Positions 1 through 11,887 of a stretch of 64,000 bases of DNA are shown one piece after another. The position numbers and the translations under genes are program-made. Every line of letters starts with the position of its first letter. Within the stretch, counting starts at the first letter, position 1. Source of the DNA: Casuarina equisetifolia (taxonomy: Eukaryota; Streptophyta; Magnoliopsida; Fagales; Casuarinaceae); assembly GCA_028551475.1 (NCBI GenBank), contig CM052362.1, forward strand, positions 12,054,316 through 12,118,315, given 5' to 3'. Below the pieces are notes generated by a model that was not told the origin of the DNA, searched no databases, and was given only the letters and a program-made list of their open reading frames with translations.

Positions 1-653
1 TTTTTTACGTACTTTTAGAAGTAGACAGAAGAAGGCCACCGCAGAAATAATAAAATTTGAATCGAAAATCGAAGAGAAATTAGAATCAATCAGGGGATAA
101 AACTCAGGACAGAACTTCAAAATAATTTTTTAACATATTTATTTTGCTGATACCATAAGAATATTTGTCTGATTTTATTCGCTTACCCAGAAAAAGTTTT
201 TAGTGCTATTCAACTTTTGGTTAAAACCACACTACGCAAATCAAGAGTAAAAAAGGATAGATTTGGTCAACACCCTTCACGTCCTCTAATTCTGGAAGGA
301 CCGTATGAGAGTGATTAGTCTTTGTTTTCTTGATTACCAACACTAAGGGTTACCTTCTCCTGCTTTGTAGATCCCTTATACAGTTCTTTCAAGCTAGACT
401 TTCTTCAGTCATCCCAATGAACGACTCTTGAAGGGGGACCACTTACTAGACTGAATTCTCTTCGGTAACTTGGCCCGATCTTAATGGCTTTTTAGCCTTG
501 TATTGATGGCATAATGTAGACCACGAATAAAGAAAATTATGACCATAATAGTAATCAAAAGAACAGGAGAAAAAAGTATGAAAATTCCTCTGGGAATGTC
601 AATACTTCCCTTTTGGGAGAAAGGATTTGGATGGTATGTCAAAGAAGAACAAC

Positions 654-678
654 GAGAGAGAGAGAGAGAGAGAGAGAG
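654..678. repeat. (GA)n microsatellite
   Basis: Uninterrupted GA dinucleotide run of about 12 units. It lies about 90 bases beyond the splice donor of the SABATH-like exon, so it would be inside that gene's first intron. Confidence 0.9.
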
Positions 679-769
679 CATTTTAGATTTAACGTAAACA
701 TCCATGGAATAGGTTTTGCTTTCTTGCTTATGTTCTCTCTGTAGGATACACAAGTAGGGTTTGACATAC

Positions 770-976
770 CTGATAGTAGGAACACTTAGAGTAGCTGTGA
801 CTGCCGTGTCCACCATTCATAGGGAGGGAATCGGAGACCAGTTTTGTGGCAGCTTTCCTGTCCACCTGAAGTGAATCCGGCACCGACTCTTCCACTTGAG
901 TGCTCATGTTTGTCTTCTGCACAGGAAGGTTTTCGAGGGAATTGTTTGAGTTTATGCAACAGGAGGAGGGGAACAT
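770..976 (-). CDS. first exon of a SABATH-type carboxyl methyltransferase (partial)
   Basis: SABATH enzymes transfer a methyl group from S-adenosylmethionine to the carboxyl group of small acids such as salicylate, jasmonate or indole acetate. The last 20 codons here read LPMNGGHGSHSYSKCSYYQ, which fits the family's N-terminal signature (usually MxGGxGxxSYxxNSxxQ). A consensus donor (CAG|GTATGT) follows directly, at the place where SABATH genes have their first intron. The longest reading starts at 976; a second in-frame ATG at 907 gives a more usual 46-codon exon. The usual Asn of the NS pair is Cys here. No exon 2 with the LGCSSGPN-like SAM-binding motif is visible between 1 and 769, so the gene either continues off the left edge or is a remnant. 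The substrate cannot be judged from this piece. Confidence 0.58.
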
Positions 977-1012
977 GCATGTAGTGGTACCACTATGGAA
1001 GGCGCATGCATG
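974..1012. promoter_or_regulatory. two RY (CATGCATG) motifs at the SABATH 5' end
   Basis: CATGCATG occurs at 974-981, overlapping the upstream ATG, and again at 1005-1012. A TATATTCTATA string follows on the minus strand at 1012-1022. The RY motif is the known binding site of B3 factors (ABI3/FUS3/LEC2). The pairing suggests seed or embryo control if the downstream ATG at 907 is the true start. Short motifs like these also occur by chance. Confidence 0.35.
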
Positions 1013-1030
1013 TATAGAATATATCAGCGG

Positions 1031-4000
1031 TGAAAGACGGGTCCAAGGCTAAGTCCGAAAAGAAAAGGTCGTACGGCTTCATATATAAATTTCCTTTTCT
1101 TTTCTTTATCATTTCCGTTTGTTTTTTATATGCCCTCTGGCTGTCAAATCAGAAAGAAGTCCCATTGATCAATGAACTTGGCAAGAGTTTTTGTCTTTGT
1201 CCGCTTTTGTTTATGGAGCGCAAAGAGACCCAGTGTGAACCGGATTCCCGCTTTCCGTAAGAGGGCGCAGCTTTTACCTTCCGAGTGTTTACTTTTTATT
1301 AATCTAGACGTTCTATGTAATACAAACACTAGTCTTCAGAGCTTTTTCTAATTTTCATTCCTTTACAAGCAAGTTGCAGCCAATCCTTTTCCACATCGGT
1401 GAATAAGAATTCTTAATCCAAGTTCCTAAATTCAAATCTTCAACACAACTCGAACCTCGTACCTTGTTCTTCAAAACTGGAAGTAGCTGAAGATAAAGGT
1501 AGTTTCTCATTTATTATTTTGGACATGTCGTTCATTTGGAAGTTGTGGGTTGTCTTTGGAGGAAATTTGAAAATAATGACTTTTAAATCTCATGGAGGAA
1601 GAATCACAGAACATTTCTGTTGTGAAATATGAGAGGGAGTTTGCTGCTATTCTAAGCTTTCTAGCGGCCAGATTCGCCTTTTTTCTTTATCCTTTTCTTT
1701 TCATGTTTCCTCAATCAATGAAAAGATACCCCCTTTCTTAGGATGCACATCAGAAAGCCAGGGCTATTATACGTTTTAAATGCATTTCTTTTGAGACAGC
1801 CTTTTCAGGCTACGAGAGAATAGGATGAGCTAAGGTTCAAGCTACATTTTCATTGCATTGTAAAGTCCTTTACGTTGGCATTTGTGGTTTCTATTTAATA
1901 TTCTTTTAAGTCGTCCTTTATTTCGTTGCATATCTGCTTAAACGTGTCTAGTATTACTACATGAATAAAAAACGTATGCCGATTTTGGACAATTAATTTT
2001 GGAGTAGAGAAGGAAATAATCAGTTGGCTACATAATTCGTATGGTTATAAAAGTGCTATCTAAGATTTAGGAAGTGATAAAACTGATAATCAGTATTTCT
2101 AAATTCTTAAGATTAAATCTCCTATTCTTTCTTTGTTAAACCTACTTATTATATACACAAAAAAAAGTATGAAAAAAAAAGTGATCCATACAGGCATTTT
2201 AATCAGAAAAGTAGGCTATCTTGTATAAGAAACAAGAAAAACCAAAACGGCTCGTAAGGGAAGATTCTCTGTGAGCGGTGGTGAAGTTGACGATTCCCTT
2301 ATACTTCATCAAGGGTGACCTTTCACCTTCATGATCAGCTGCATTTAGATGGGCCACCTGAGAATCCTACTACTGTGTCCTATGAAATGGATTTTCTACA
2401 TTATCATTTGCTCTTCTTTTTTTTTCTTCTTCTTCTGTTTAGGGAACATATTCATATGATAAACAAATAGTTGACACCGTTTAATATCTCACATCTTCCT
2501 TTTTTTCTTTTTGTGTTTTTTACGAGTGGCAAAAGAACCATACCATAGTTAGCCCAAAAGCTAGTATCCTAAACTTTGAAGAACTAATCAAATCTTTATT
2601 TTTTCTTTTTAACTCTTACATTAAGGGGAGGGGGGAGCTGTCGACCTCCCAGCCTATTGGGGTGGGGGCTTTCTTGGCTTACGATGAAGTTAAGAGAAAG
2701 TCGACAATTTAATCACTTTTTAAAATCCACGTAATATTTTGATAAATATGGAAAACAATAATTATTCTCAAACTTAACCAAAATACTAGTAATAAACTTT
2801 GTAGATTAAGACAACTAATAATATAAAATGACTTGTATTTGTGCTCACATCCCTTTTCACACATCACTTAAGTGCATTGACGTTATCATAATTCAATTCC
2901 AAATTCTAGGAAGGAAAATTGCTGCACTTCTATAAAAAATTATGCAATGACCTAAAAATAATAGTGAGAACAAAAAGATTTCTTATGTTCGCTAGTCTAG
3001 TCCAATGGACCGAATTATAACATTAAATAGGTACGGAAACTACTCCACAAGGACAATTTGCAATTATGAATGAATAATCAAGGGTACAACTAAGGGTTAT
3101 GACCCATAAGATTCAGCATACATGCAAGAAAAGCTTAATTTAAACACCTTCAAACAAACAAACTCTGAAAGTTTCATCATACTGCCGCAAGTTGTGGTTT
3201 AGAAAGGGACAACATAACATATTACTTAAAAGTGTCCTTTTCTATTGTTTGCTGAGGTAATATTCGCCACATCACAATCAATAAACATAAAAGGTCAAAT
3301 GAAATTGAAAAATAATAGGAATAACAACAGGGAGAAGGAAGTTTGAAATTGTAATTATGCACGTAATCATGTACCTCCAGGATCAAATCGTATCATTTTT
3401 CCGTATTATTATGAAGATACAAACCTACTGAAAACAACATTCATAGATTGAAAATGAAAAAAGAAAGAAAAAAGGACAAATTTGAATAAGCCTTCTTGCA
3501 TGGGATCCAAAGAGTTGTTCTTTTATTGCCTCTAACCTTCCTTTTCCCAATTAATAATATGATAAGGGCACAGAGAGACAGAGCAGTTAGAAGAATATTT
3601 GGGATTCCCATCACTACTTCTACACATCATTGCTTACATAATATGCATAAAACATTATATAGTTAGTGGTCCATATGCTAAAACAAAAGCATATTCCGTT
3701 TCATAGGTTAATGGCTGGCAAGCACTGAACTCTGCACCAGGATCCAGTATTTCCTTTAGTCACAAGTCTTTGGGGGAGTAGGCTTCGTTTGAATTTAAAT
3801 CGGTATCATCGTTTAAGAAAAGATACTGTTTTCTTAAGCTCCTCGCCAAAGCTCGATCTTGCTTGATTAGAGGTCGGGATGGTCAAAAAGTTTCTGAATT
3901 GACCGGCATGGATCTAGTCAATAATCACAGAACTCTTTTGTATTTTTTTTCTTTCTCTTTCACATGATTTCAATAAAAAAGTTTGCATCCGTGCATATTC

Positions 4001-4322
4001 CTCCATCAGTCTTACGCCAATTATATTGTCTTCTGCTAATGAACATAGCATAGTTCCGTTAGAAGATCTATAAAAAAACAAGGCCTCACGTTCTGTACCC
4101 ATTTAAATTTCGAGAATCAGTTTGTTGGACCACTGGAGTGGAACCATTGTTAATCCGTTAACATCATGAATAATCTTCAATAATTCGATTTTCAAATGAA
4201 CATCACAAGTTGGTCTAATAAATATATGGAGCAGAACATGACAAGCGGGCGGTTCTAGGTGCGGCCTACTGGAATGATCTTTCTCAAATTTGGTTTTTTT
4301 GGGGGGGAAATATTATTTTCTT
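1031..4322. other. intergenic, no gene recognised
   Basis: AT-rich DNA with many stops in all frames. It contains a G-rich patch near 2626-2670 and CT-rich runs near 2410-2445. I see no conserved protein, RNA gene or transposon end. Confidence 0.6.
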
Positions 4323-4678
4323 ATTGAAAATGAGATAAAGGAATTTAAAAAATTTATTGAGAAAAAAGAGACTCGAATTTTGACCTCTCATATAATAAAG
4401 TTCTTAAATGCCGTGACTGGAGCGTATTTATGACGTATGTTTATGTATTTGTGTTACTGAATTCTTTTTTGGGTGCACGTAAGGAGGAAACCCTAGAAAC
4501 ATTGAAAATGAGATAAAGGAATTTAAAAAATTTATTGAGAAAAAAGAGACTCGAATTTTGACCTCTCATATAATAAAGTTCTTAAATGCCGTGACTGGAG
4601 CGTATTTATGACGTATGTTTATGTATTTGTGTTACTGAATTCTTTTTTGGGTGCACGTAAGGAGGAAACCCTAGAAAC
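4323..4678. repeat. perfect 178-bp tandem duplication
   Basis: Bases 4323-4500 and 4501-4678 read the same by eye with no mismatch, joined head to tail with no spacer. The unit starts ATTGAAAATGAG and ends CCCTAGAAAC. It has no coding potential that I recognise. Identity means either a very recent duplication or an assembly artefact. Confidence 0.93.
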
Positions 4679-5617
4679 AAAAGAGTTCTACGATTGAAAA
4701 TTGAACTCAGTGTTCTTTGCATTAATATAGTTGGATTTTCCAGAAACGTCTAGTTTTCACGTGGAATGAACGGACTCTGCTAAAAGGTATACCAGATGAT
4801 GAGTCTTACCTATCTAGGCTTCACTGACAATCTCTTTCTAGGCTCCAGTCTAGGGTGAAACCATCACGTTCGAAAGTATACTTAACACGTGCCGAAAGCG
4901 GCCTAACTGTCCTTTCTCTTCATATTTACGAGTCTTAAAAAGCAGAGATGTACACAGATTACATAAATTAGAATATGATTAGCGTAAGAAACAGGGCTTT
5001 TAAGTCTACGTAGGGCAGTGGAGTAGGTCTTAGCCTTGGACTTCGCGCCGACAGAATCTTGAAACAGACTGGTTGTGCCTTTGGTTCCAACATGAACCTC
5101 TTTTTACAGCTGCTTTATTTTTTATTTACTTTTCTCTCGAATTCTGCCTCCAAGGTTCCAGACAGCTAATGTTTGGCAAGGACTGTGATATGAGAATTTC
5201 AAATAGAAATAATGGTTCTTTTGTTTTCGAAATTTCAATTTCAATTTTTTTCCTTGGAGGAATTTAGTTGTTCTTAAACATTGAGTTGAAATTTTTTCAT
5301 GGGAATCTTAATTGTTTCTGCCTTTATATTTCGAGGGTAATGGGGTTTGTTTAAAAGATTTTGAGGGTGTCGGAGATATTTGGGATATAAAAGATCTGTC
5401 GAAACTATTTATTATTATTAATGAATTAAAAGAACAAAACACTAGAGGCTAAACCAATAATCCCTAAAAGCTACCTTTAATTAGATGGAAGCAACATCGT
5501 GAAAAGAACAACAGCCTCGAAGTACAACCAGCGCCCCCCGCCCCCCCCCCCCCCCCCCTCCCCCCCCACCAAAAAAAAAGTTACCTACTTATGTTCTTAG
5601 AAGTTAGACGTCAACAA
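4679..5617. other. intergenic DNA with a poly(C) tract
   Basis: No gene recognised. A poly(C) tract with few interruptions lies at 5533-5570, followed by a short A run. It precedes the left LTR of copia element A. Confidence 0.6.
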
Positions 5618-5946
5618 ATGGAAAACGGAAAAGGTTGTTGAAGATGGTGGTCATAGGTTGCCGAAAGCCAGGAAATATTTTGGTGAAAATGGCTCTATTT
5701 CTAAATGAATACAACGCATATTTGGTTTTATATCTATAGAAGGAGAAAATAAATTATTTACTATAGGTTTTTAAAATGTACAAGATTAGCCTCTTCTGAT
5801 TTTTCAATTCCAGAGTCATAAATCTTGGGTTTCCTTGCTAGGAGGCTTCCTTTACTTGGAGGGAGGTTGGTGAGCTTGGGTTTTGGTGAGGCTGACTAGA
5901 TGTGCACATAGCCTGGGATGACTGCGTGGCAAGGTTGTGTAATGTA
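5618..5946 (-). repeat. left (3') LTR of copia A
   Basis: It aligns by eye with 17141-17483 along its whole length, with many substitutions. Shared anchors include TGAAAATGGCTCTAT and GGAGGTTGGTGAGC. It begins immediately after the decayed RNase H reading ends, as expected of a 3' LTR of a minus-strand element. Exact ends are uncertain by 10-20 bases. Confidence 0.6.
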
Positions 5947-6376
5947 CCCCTACAAGTGGATGGAATGGAGGCATCGTAAACTTCAATTGAAGAAGATGAA
6001 ATCCCAAGACGAAGGGTCCCTTTATAAAGATGTCGATAGCCTTGTCAGTAAAGGCAATAAAGTAAAACTGGAGTTGGCGACGCGCAAGTCATTCCTGGAA
6101 GAAATGATATTTGATTTTGATATGTTTATAACAAGTGTGTAAAACAACATTCCTTTTCAACTAAATAGCAAAGGCATTATCACACCAAAGAATGAGTAGT
6201 AGAGGTATTGGAATATGAAAATCATGTAAGAGAGCTTCTATCCGCATGAGCTTGGTGGTGAAATCGGTAAGTACTTTATCTTTAACCTCAGTGATGGAGT
6301 GGGCCACGATCTTCTCCTTATGAGAGCAGATGAGATATGATTTGAAGAAGACATAGAATTTATCCGTCGAATGCAT
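5947..6376 (-). pseudogene. copia A RNase H and pol C-terminus, decayed
   Basis: The minus strand reads HDFHIPIPLLLILWCDNAFAI in two overlapping pieces, the usual plant copia RNase H stretch around LLWCDN. It is followed by a version of the HxRxKHIxxxYHFxxE block (YKHIKIKYHFFQE) and an ADIFTK-like end (AIDIFIKG). Several stops break the frame. The apparent plus-strand ORF at 5918-6142 is only the complement of this domain. Confidence 0.75.
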
Positions 6377-7130
6377 CTTAGGTTAAAATATGTATGATTG
6401 TTTGATGCATTTATTTGGATCTTGAAACCATATATTAAAAATCATCATATTGAAGTTGATTTAAGTTGGATTTGAGCTTAAACATATTATTTTCTGCCAA
6501 GATTGTTGAGGATTGAATCTGTTTTGGCTACCATTGATGCAAGTGTGTTGTTTGTGCATCATATAATATTATGCTTGCACATGGGTTGGTCCATACATTT
6601 AGGTTTTACTTGAATTTGAATCTTTTTGTGAACATATATGACTTGTTGCTTGTTTTGTGCAATAAAACATCTTTCATAGAATTTGTTGGTTGTCAAGCTT
6701 GGTTGAAGAGCAATTCTTGAAGAGATATTTATATGTTTTATAGAATGCTAGATAATGAACTAAATTTGTAAATCATTTCTATATGGCTTGTATCAAAAGA
6801 AAAATAAATTCAAAATGTATTTATATTAATATTCCTTGTATGTGGCTTGATTTTCTCTTGTAAAGAGAAAAACTTATTGTATTAGGTGTGCAACACTTAA
6901 TTTGTTTGGTCGCATAAACCGATTGTCATAAGACATGTAATATTAGTGATTATAAATTCCTTGGGTTGTAAGAAACTATTTTTAGATCATGTAGACCTTC
7001 TATTGGATAGTGGAGAGTGGTTTCTCTCAATGATTAGTGAATAGGTTGCCTCATAATTGAGTTGATTAAGAAGGTGGACTATAGACTTAGGTTAAGTTGA
7101 ACCACCTACTAGATATTATGTGTTCCTTTG

Positions 7131-7166
7131 TCTTTTTTTTCTTTTTCTTTTTCTTTTTCTTTTTTC
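7131..7166. repeat. (CTTTTT)n pyrimidine run
   Basis: Low-complexity C/T tract of T5-8 blocks separated by single C. It lies in the spacer between the RT and RNase H remnants of copia A. Confidence 0.85.
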
Positions 7167-7319
7167 CTCTTGTTCTATCTATTGTATATTTACTTTAATT
7201 TATATTTAGTATTTATTACTCATTTTTATTTATTTTGCCCACCTCCAAAATAAAAAACAACAAATAAATTAACTTAGAATGCATAAGTAAATAAATAACA
7301 ACAAGAGGTAGCAAAAGCA

Positions 7320-8124
7320 TGGGCCCATCTTTTAAGGGTGAACTTCACTTAGTGGAGGAGAAGGCCATTAGATTTGGGTTTGGCATTAACACCAAGGAAG
7401 TAGTGTAGGGAACTTAAGTTTTTAAGAGCAAATTCTTGTTAAAGATGTATAAGGAGGTTAGATAGGGAGCTTGTTAGAACAATGTCATTAATAGAAATAA
7501 GAAAGAAGATATTGAATTTGTTAGTGTGGTTAATGAACAAGGAGGAGTCAATACGGAAGTTAAAGAAGTCTAAGTTAAAAGGAATGAGTTAAGTCATTGA
7601 TACCACACATAAGGGGCTTACTTAGAATTGAAAAGTAATGGACAAAGGTGACACACATAGTAAGGTCCAGTTGGATCAATAAAATGCTATGATTAGTTTG
7701 TAAAAGCTTCCATTGTGAGTTGACAATATAATTTTTTTTTAATCAAGTTACTAAAAAGGTCATCATTGAAGAGTAAGCATTAATTAGGACAATGAAAGTA
7801 GTGACATGTTAGGTCAAAAGACTAAAATGCTCATTGTAGTCCAAGTATAATTGTCGATGAAAACCTTTAGTGATGAATTATTCCTTGTAACCTTCAAGTG
7901 ATCCATTTGATTTAAGTTTTTCTTTATAAATGCATTTGTATTTGATAAGGAGATGGTGATGGTGATGGTGATGGTGATTTGATTCTGAATGAGCATTGGT
8001 ACCTTTTTTCCATAGTTGTATGCCATTGAAGATCCTCAACTGCATGAAAGTAACATATGAGTCTAATATATAGGTTAGCCATGAAGTGAAGGCAAATGTG
8101 TGTTGATGAATAAGAATTTACCAA
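7320..8124 (-). pseudogene. copia A reverse transcriptase, decayed
   Basis: RVT_2-type reverse transcriptase in fragments on the minus strand. An early block near 8050 reads AVEDLQWHTTME (family: EAxxDPxWxxAMxxE). A block near 7840-7900 resembles YKARLVAKGF with DYNEHFS. The catalytic YVDD region at 7461-7500 reads ISINDIVLTSS, so the first catalytic Asp is Asn. Near 7350-7390 there is an LGV-type strand that follows the palm in this family. Frameshifts and stops make it non-functional. Confidence 0.7.
7952..7979. repeat. (GGTGAT)n hexanucleotide repeat inside copia A RT
   Basis: Four to five GGTGAT units. On the minus strand this expands to Ser-Pro or Ile-Thr dipeptides depending on frame, which do not belong to the RT fold. 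It therefore arose after the element died. Confidence 0.85.
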
Positions 8125-8590
8125 GCTATAGTGCCTTTTGAAGGCAAATAACCATCAAAGAAGGTACAAGTAGTGATGGTGTGACTATATGGACCTTAAG
8201 TCAAGGAAAATAGGGTGTAATAGTGATAGGTAGGTAGGGAGAGAAAAGGTGGTGTCTCAGTGGTAACTAGTTCATTAGGTTATGAAGTAGTGTTGGGTGG
8301 TGGAAAGCTCATGTCATGTGGCAAATTAAGGATAGGAAGGGAAATCAAGGGCTAAGGTGGGGTTTTGGTTTATGGGAGTGGTTAATAGGAAACCTGTGCT
8401 CATTAAAGATAGCATTAGTCACTATGTAGATGCATTTATAGGTAGGGAAAAAATACAAACAGCCCCTGCATATACACTCCTTTAACTTAGAGTCAAGCCT
8501 ATATGTTGTATACAAACAAAAATATGAAAATATTGCATAGCTAAAAGTTTATGAGTCGATTAATAGAGGGTGAGTGTGAAAATGGACCTA

Positions 8591-8998
8591 TCATAAGGAT
8601 GCATGATGAAGCATAGTAGTTGCAAGTTTGTTAATGATGTGACTAGACATCTTGAATGCAACATGCCAATAGTCTAATGGTATAGATACATGGTTTAGGA
8701 GAGAGATATTTGTTTCTATGATGTGTTGATGCCTCCATTTAGCAATCCCATTTTGAAGGGAAATGGGAATGAAATGCATTGATGGATGTTAGAGTGTTAG
8801 AGATAGGCTTGAAAAAGGTTTAAGGTATATTTGGTCGCCTTATGACATTTATAATTTTGTTCCGCACCTCTAATTGTTCTCCCAAATAAGCACGGAAACC
8901 TTTAAGTATTGGAAATAATTGATTTTAAATGCATATAAAATAAAACTAAGAAATTTAAAGAAGTCATTAACAAAACAAGTATAATATTTATGACTATT
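8591..8998 (-). pseudogene. copia A integrase, core to C-terminal part
   Basis: The minus strand opens at the right with HKYYTCFVNDFFKF (family: YYVTFVDDFSRF, catalytic Asp region) and runs to QNGIAKWRHQHIIET (family: QNGIAERKHRHIVET, where E is catalytic). The catalytic Glu is replaced by Lys. The reading stops at the insertion point of copia B at 9001. The amino-terminal part continues at 15739-15880 beyond the nested insertions. Confidence 0.75.
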
Positions 8999-9005
8999 GA
9001 ATAAC

Positions 9006-9721
9006 TACTAAACTAGTATTAAAAAAAGTATGACAACAAACTATCTTAATTTTGTATAAATTTCTGTTATGACCTTAAAATGTGGTAAAGATGTTTACAA
9101 GTGCTGAATCAAATTATCAACAGTGAAGAAAAAGCATAAACCTACAAGCAAACACAAAAATTGCACAAGAGATTAACATGATTCTGCCAAGACTTGCCTA
9201 CATCCATAGGTAAAGTAGGGGAGAAAGTCTTTACTATTGTAAAAGGGATGGTATAAGGTTATACAATCTATCTTCAGCTCACTTTAACACTTATGTACCA
9301 TCCTTTAACTTACAAACGATGGCTTGTGGTGTACGAGTCTATAGCTATAGAATAACTAACCTTCTCCAATTGAATTCTTAGAATTGTTACACTTTTCACA
9401 CCTGTTTCTCTTCTTAGTTTTTGTAGATTTCTTTCATTGCTGCTCTTGTTTTTTCTTCTATCTCTTTTGTGTTAATATACTTCGCATACTGATATTAGAC
9501 TCACCTTTGTGTACAACATAAACTGGATTACGGTTATGCAGTGATAGCTTCTTCAACTAACACTAGTGTTCCTAAAACAATGGTAGCTAGTGCGACTCCC
9601 CACTTGAATTTTTTAACTGAAAATAGTGATTGCATCATCAGCTTTGAGAGCCAAGTAGTTCTATAATGACTAGAACAAATATCACACATACTAAATAGCC
9701 TAATTATGTCATAATACAACA
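9006..9721 (-). repeat. left (3') LTR of copia B
   Basis: It aligns over its length with 14134-14864, with substitutions and small indels. Shared stretches include AAAGTAGGGGAGAAAGTCTTTA-like and CACCTGTTTCTCTTC. It is bounded on the left by the ATAAC target duplication. Confidence 0.85.
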
Positions 9722-9924
9722 ATTATCCACTTAAACAAATAATTACACACATCATTCCTTGCACATTCTTTCCTCAAACCTGATTTATCATTTTTCTGCA
9801 TTATTAGTCTACACACAATCCTACCAATTCTACAAAAGTCTAAAATTTCTCGGTAGAAAGTACTTTAGTGAGTGTATCAAAGGAATTATTTGCTATAGAT
9901 ATCTTCAATACTTTAATCTTCCCA

Positions 9925-10116
9925 TTAGAGACAATTTTTAAAAAAAAATAAAATGATATTGAATAATGTACTTTGATTTCTCATGTTGTCTTTGATCTTT
10001 AGAAGGATGGCTAGCACTTTGGCTATCACAAAAGGCCTCATTGTGCTCCACACATCTAACATGGACACTAACCCTTGTAACCAAATTGCTTCCTTTATGC
10101 CCTCCACAATTACCAT
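9925..10116 (-). pseudogene. copia B RNase H fragment
   Basis: It reads VIVEGIKEAIWLQGLV, matching the copia RNase H stretch around AEAxKEAIWLKGLL. A decayed CDSQSA-like region follows (FVIAKVLAILL) and then an RxxHI-like relic. Its place next to the 3' LTR is correct for pol's last domain. Confidence 0.65.
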
Positions 10117-10860
10117 ATATTCAAATTTTATAAATTGGTAGAGCTATGAATAAGGAATTCCTTCTATAATTCCTTTATGCCTTCCACATACATTATGCTT
10201 ATTATAGCACTTGAATAAAGAATCCTTTCCATATCCTTTTATGCTTCTTTAGAATATAGAGATAATTCCCAAGACAATTTAAAATGAGCTACTAATGATG
10301 TGGTAGAATTCATATTAAATCTTTCTATACTCTTTCAACATACTTTTTCTATGACAATTTCATGGTTCCATGATCTTTATCATGATTTATTTCCCTTCCA
10401 AGTATCTTATTTGTAGCTCTAAAATCCTTCATTTCAAATTCTTGTCTTGAGAAATGATGCAAATCATGATGAGCAATGGAGTGAGCTTTGGATTATAAAG
10501 AGATTGAAGCGGAATAATAATAGAATAATTCAAAAATATAAAGGGCTGGAAATATAAAAACTAGAAAATAAAGTACTGAAACATAAAAATAGTAATTTAA
10601 GTGCAAGAATTAAAATAACTAATTCTGTAAAAGGCTGAAAAGTAAGAGTATAAATTTAAAAAGGCAAAGTTTAAAAAAATGAAATTCAATGACTTTTCTC
10701 AAAAGTTCTCATTAGGTTCTCATAACATTTTGCCTACAACTGAAAGAACAATGTCTTTAAATAAATGACTAGGACTAGTGGTAGAAGGATCTAGAATTCA
10801 TAAAACCAAAGTTTGGTAGAATTCAAATCCCTAAAATTAAAGAAAAATCAAACTAACAAA

Positions 10861-10950
10861 TTAAGATAGGATCGCAACAAATCAAGGATGGGATCCCAAC
10901 AAATTAGGGATAGCATCCTAACAAATTAGGGATCTCAACAAATAAGGAAA
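10861..10950. repeat. short degenerate tandem repeat, period about 22
   Basis: Four imperfect units of the form GGATNNNATCCNAACAAATTAG. They lie inside copia B between the RT and RNase H remnants, in a stretch that shows no pol homology. Confidence 0.7.
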
Positions 10951-11189
10951 TCCTTACTAATTAAGAACTTTGACAATTGAATAATCCTAAAACAACACAG
11001 TTAAGGAGTCTTAAATATATCAAAATTCCTAAAGAATCTCTAGGATGCCCTTTAAGTTTGGGCTTCTTGGATCCAAACATGTAATTGCTAGGACACTCAA
11101 TATATGGGTTGGGCCATTAGCCTAGGTTGGCATAGTTGTTTTGCATCAAAAAGTTCTTTAACTTTGAAATCTTGATTAGGTTTTTTGTT

Positions 11190-11887
11190 GCAACTAACAT
11201 GTCATTGACATAGATAAGTAGATACATATAAGAATCATCAACTAATTTTTTTATACTATGTCATAGGAGCTTTACATTACCCATTTGACACCATTAAAGC
11301 ATCAAATGTTTTGTACCATTATCTAGGAGATTGCTTTAAACTATAAAGTGACTTTTTAAGCTTGCATACATCCCTTCTTTGGTCCTCTACAAAACCTTCA
11401 GGTTAACTCATATAAATGTCTTCCTTGAACTCACCATGTAAGAAGGTTGTCTTGACATTCAATTGATGTAACTTTAAATCAAATAAAGCAACTAAAGACA
11501 ACAAGACCCAAAAGAAGTATGCTTCACTATAGGAGGAAAAATTTCATTGAAATCCATGATTTTTTTTATGAGTAAAGCCCTTTGCAATTAGTCATGCCTT
11601 GTATCTTACTTCATCACTACCTAGAGTGCCTTTTCTATTATAAAGTCATTTACACTCATAACCCTTTTTCCTAGAGAAAAAGGTACAAGCCCCCATGTCC
11701 TATTCTTCATGAGAGATTCCATTTCTTCTTGCATTGCATTAAGCCACTTTGTTAAATTTGGACCTTCTATTGCATCTTTGAAAGTTTTTGGTTCTTCATT
11801 GAGATTTGACTCCTTTACAGTAATCAATGCATATGCAACTAATCTCCATGACCATACAACTAAATATTTTTGCACATGTTGCTTCAC
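11190..11887 (-). pseudogene. copia B reverse transcriptase, decayed
   Basis: The right end (11887-11621) reads FKDAIEGPNLTKWLNAMQEE and then SLMKNRTWGLVP, a close match to the start of the RVT_2 domain. Near 11190-11225 the catalytic strand reads YLLIYVNDMLVA, so the YVDD box is YVND. Stops and small frameshifts separate the pieces. Confidence 0.75.

Noticed and set aside
481-816. 111-codon minus ORF overlapping the SABATH exon in another frame
   Set aside because: It contains a (SL)n run from the GA microsatellite and no known domain; the +1 frame has the SABATH signature and donor.
1030-1260. 76-codon plus ORF with a hydrophobic segment
   Set aside because: No homology recognised; the hydrophobic part comes from a T-rich stretch. 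Not supported as a gene.
5918-6142. 74-codon plus-strand ORF with a charged, coding-like composition
   Set aside because: The opposite strand reads the copia RNase H end (LLILWCDNAFAI, YKHIKIKYHFF, AIDIFIKG); the plus ORF is its complement.
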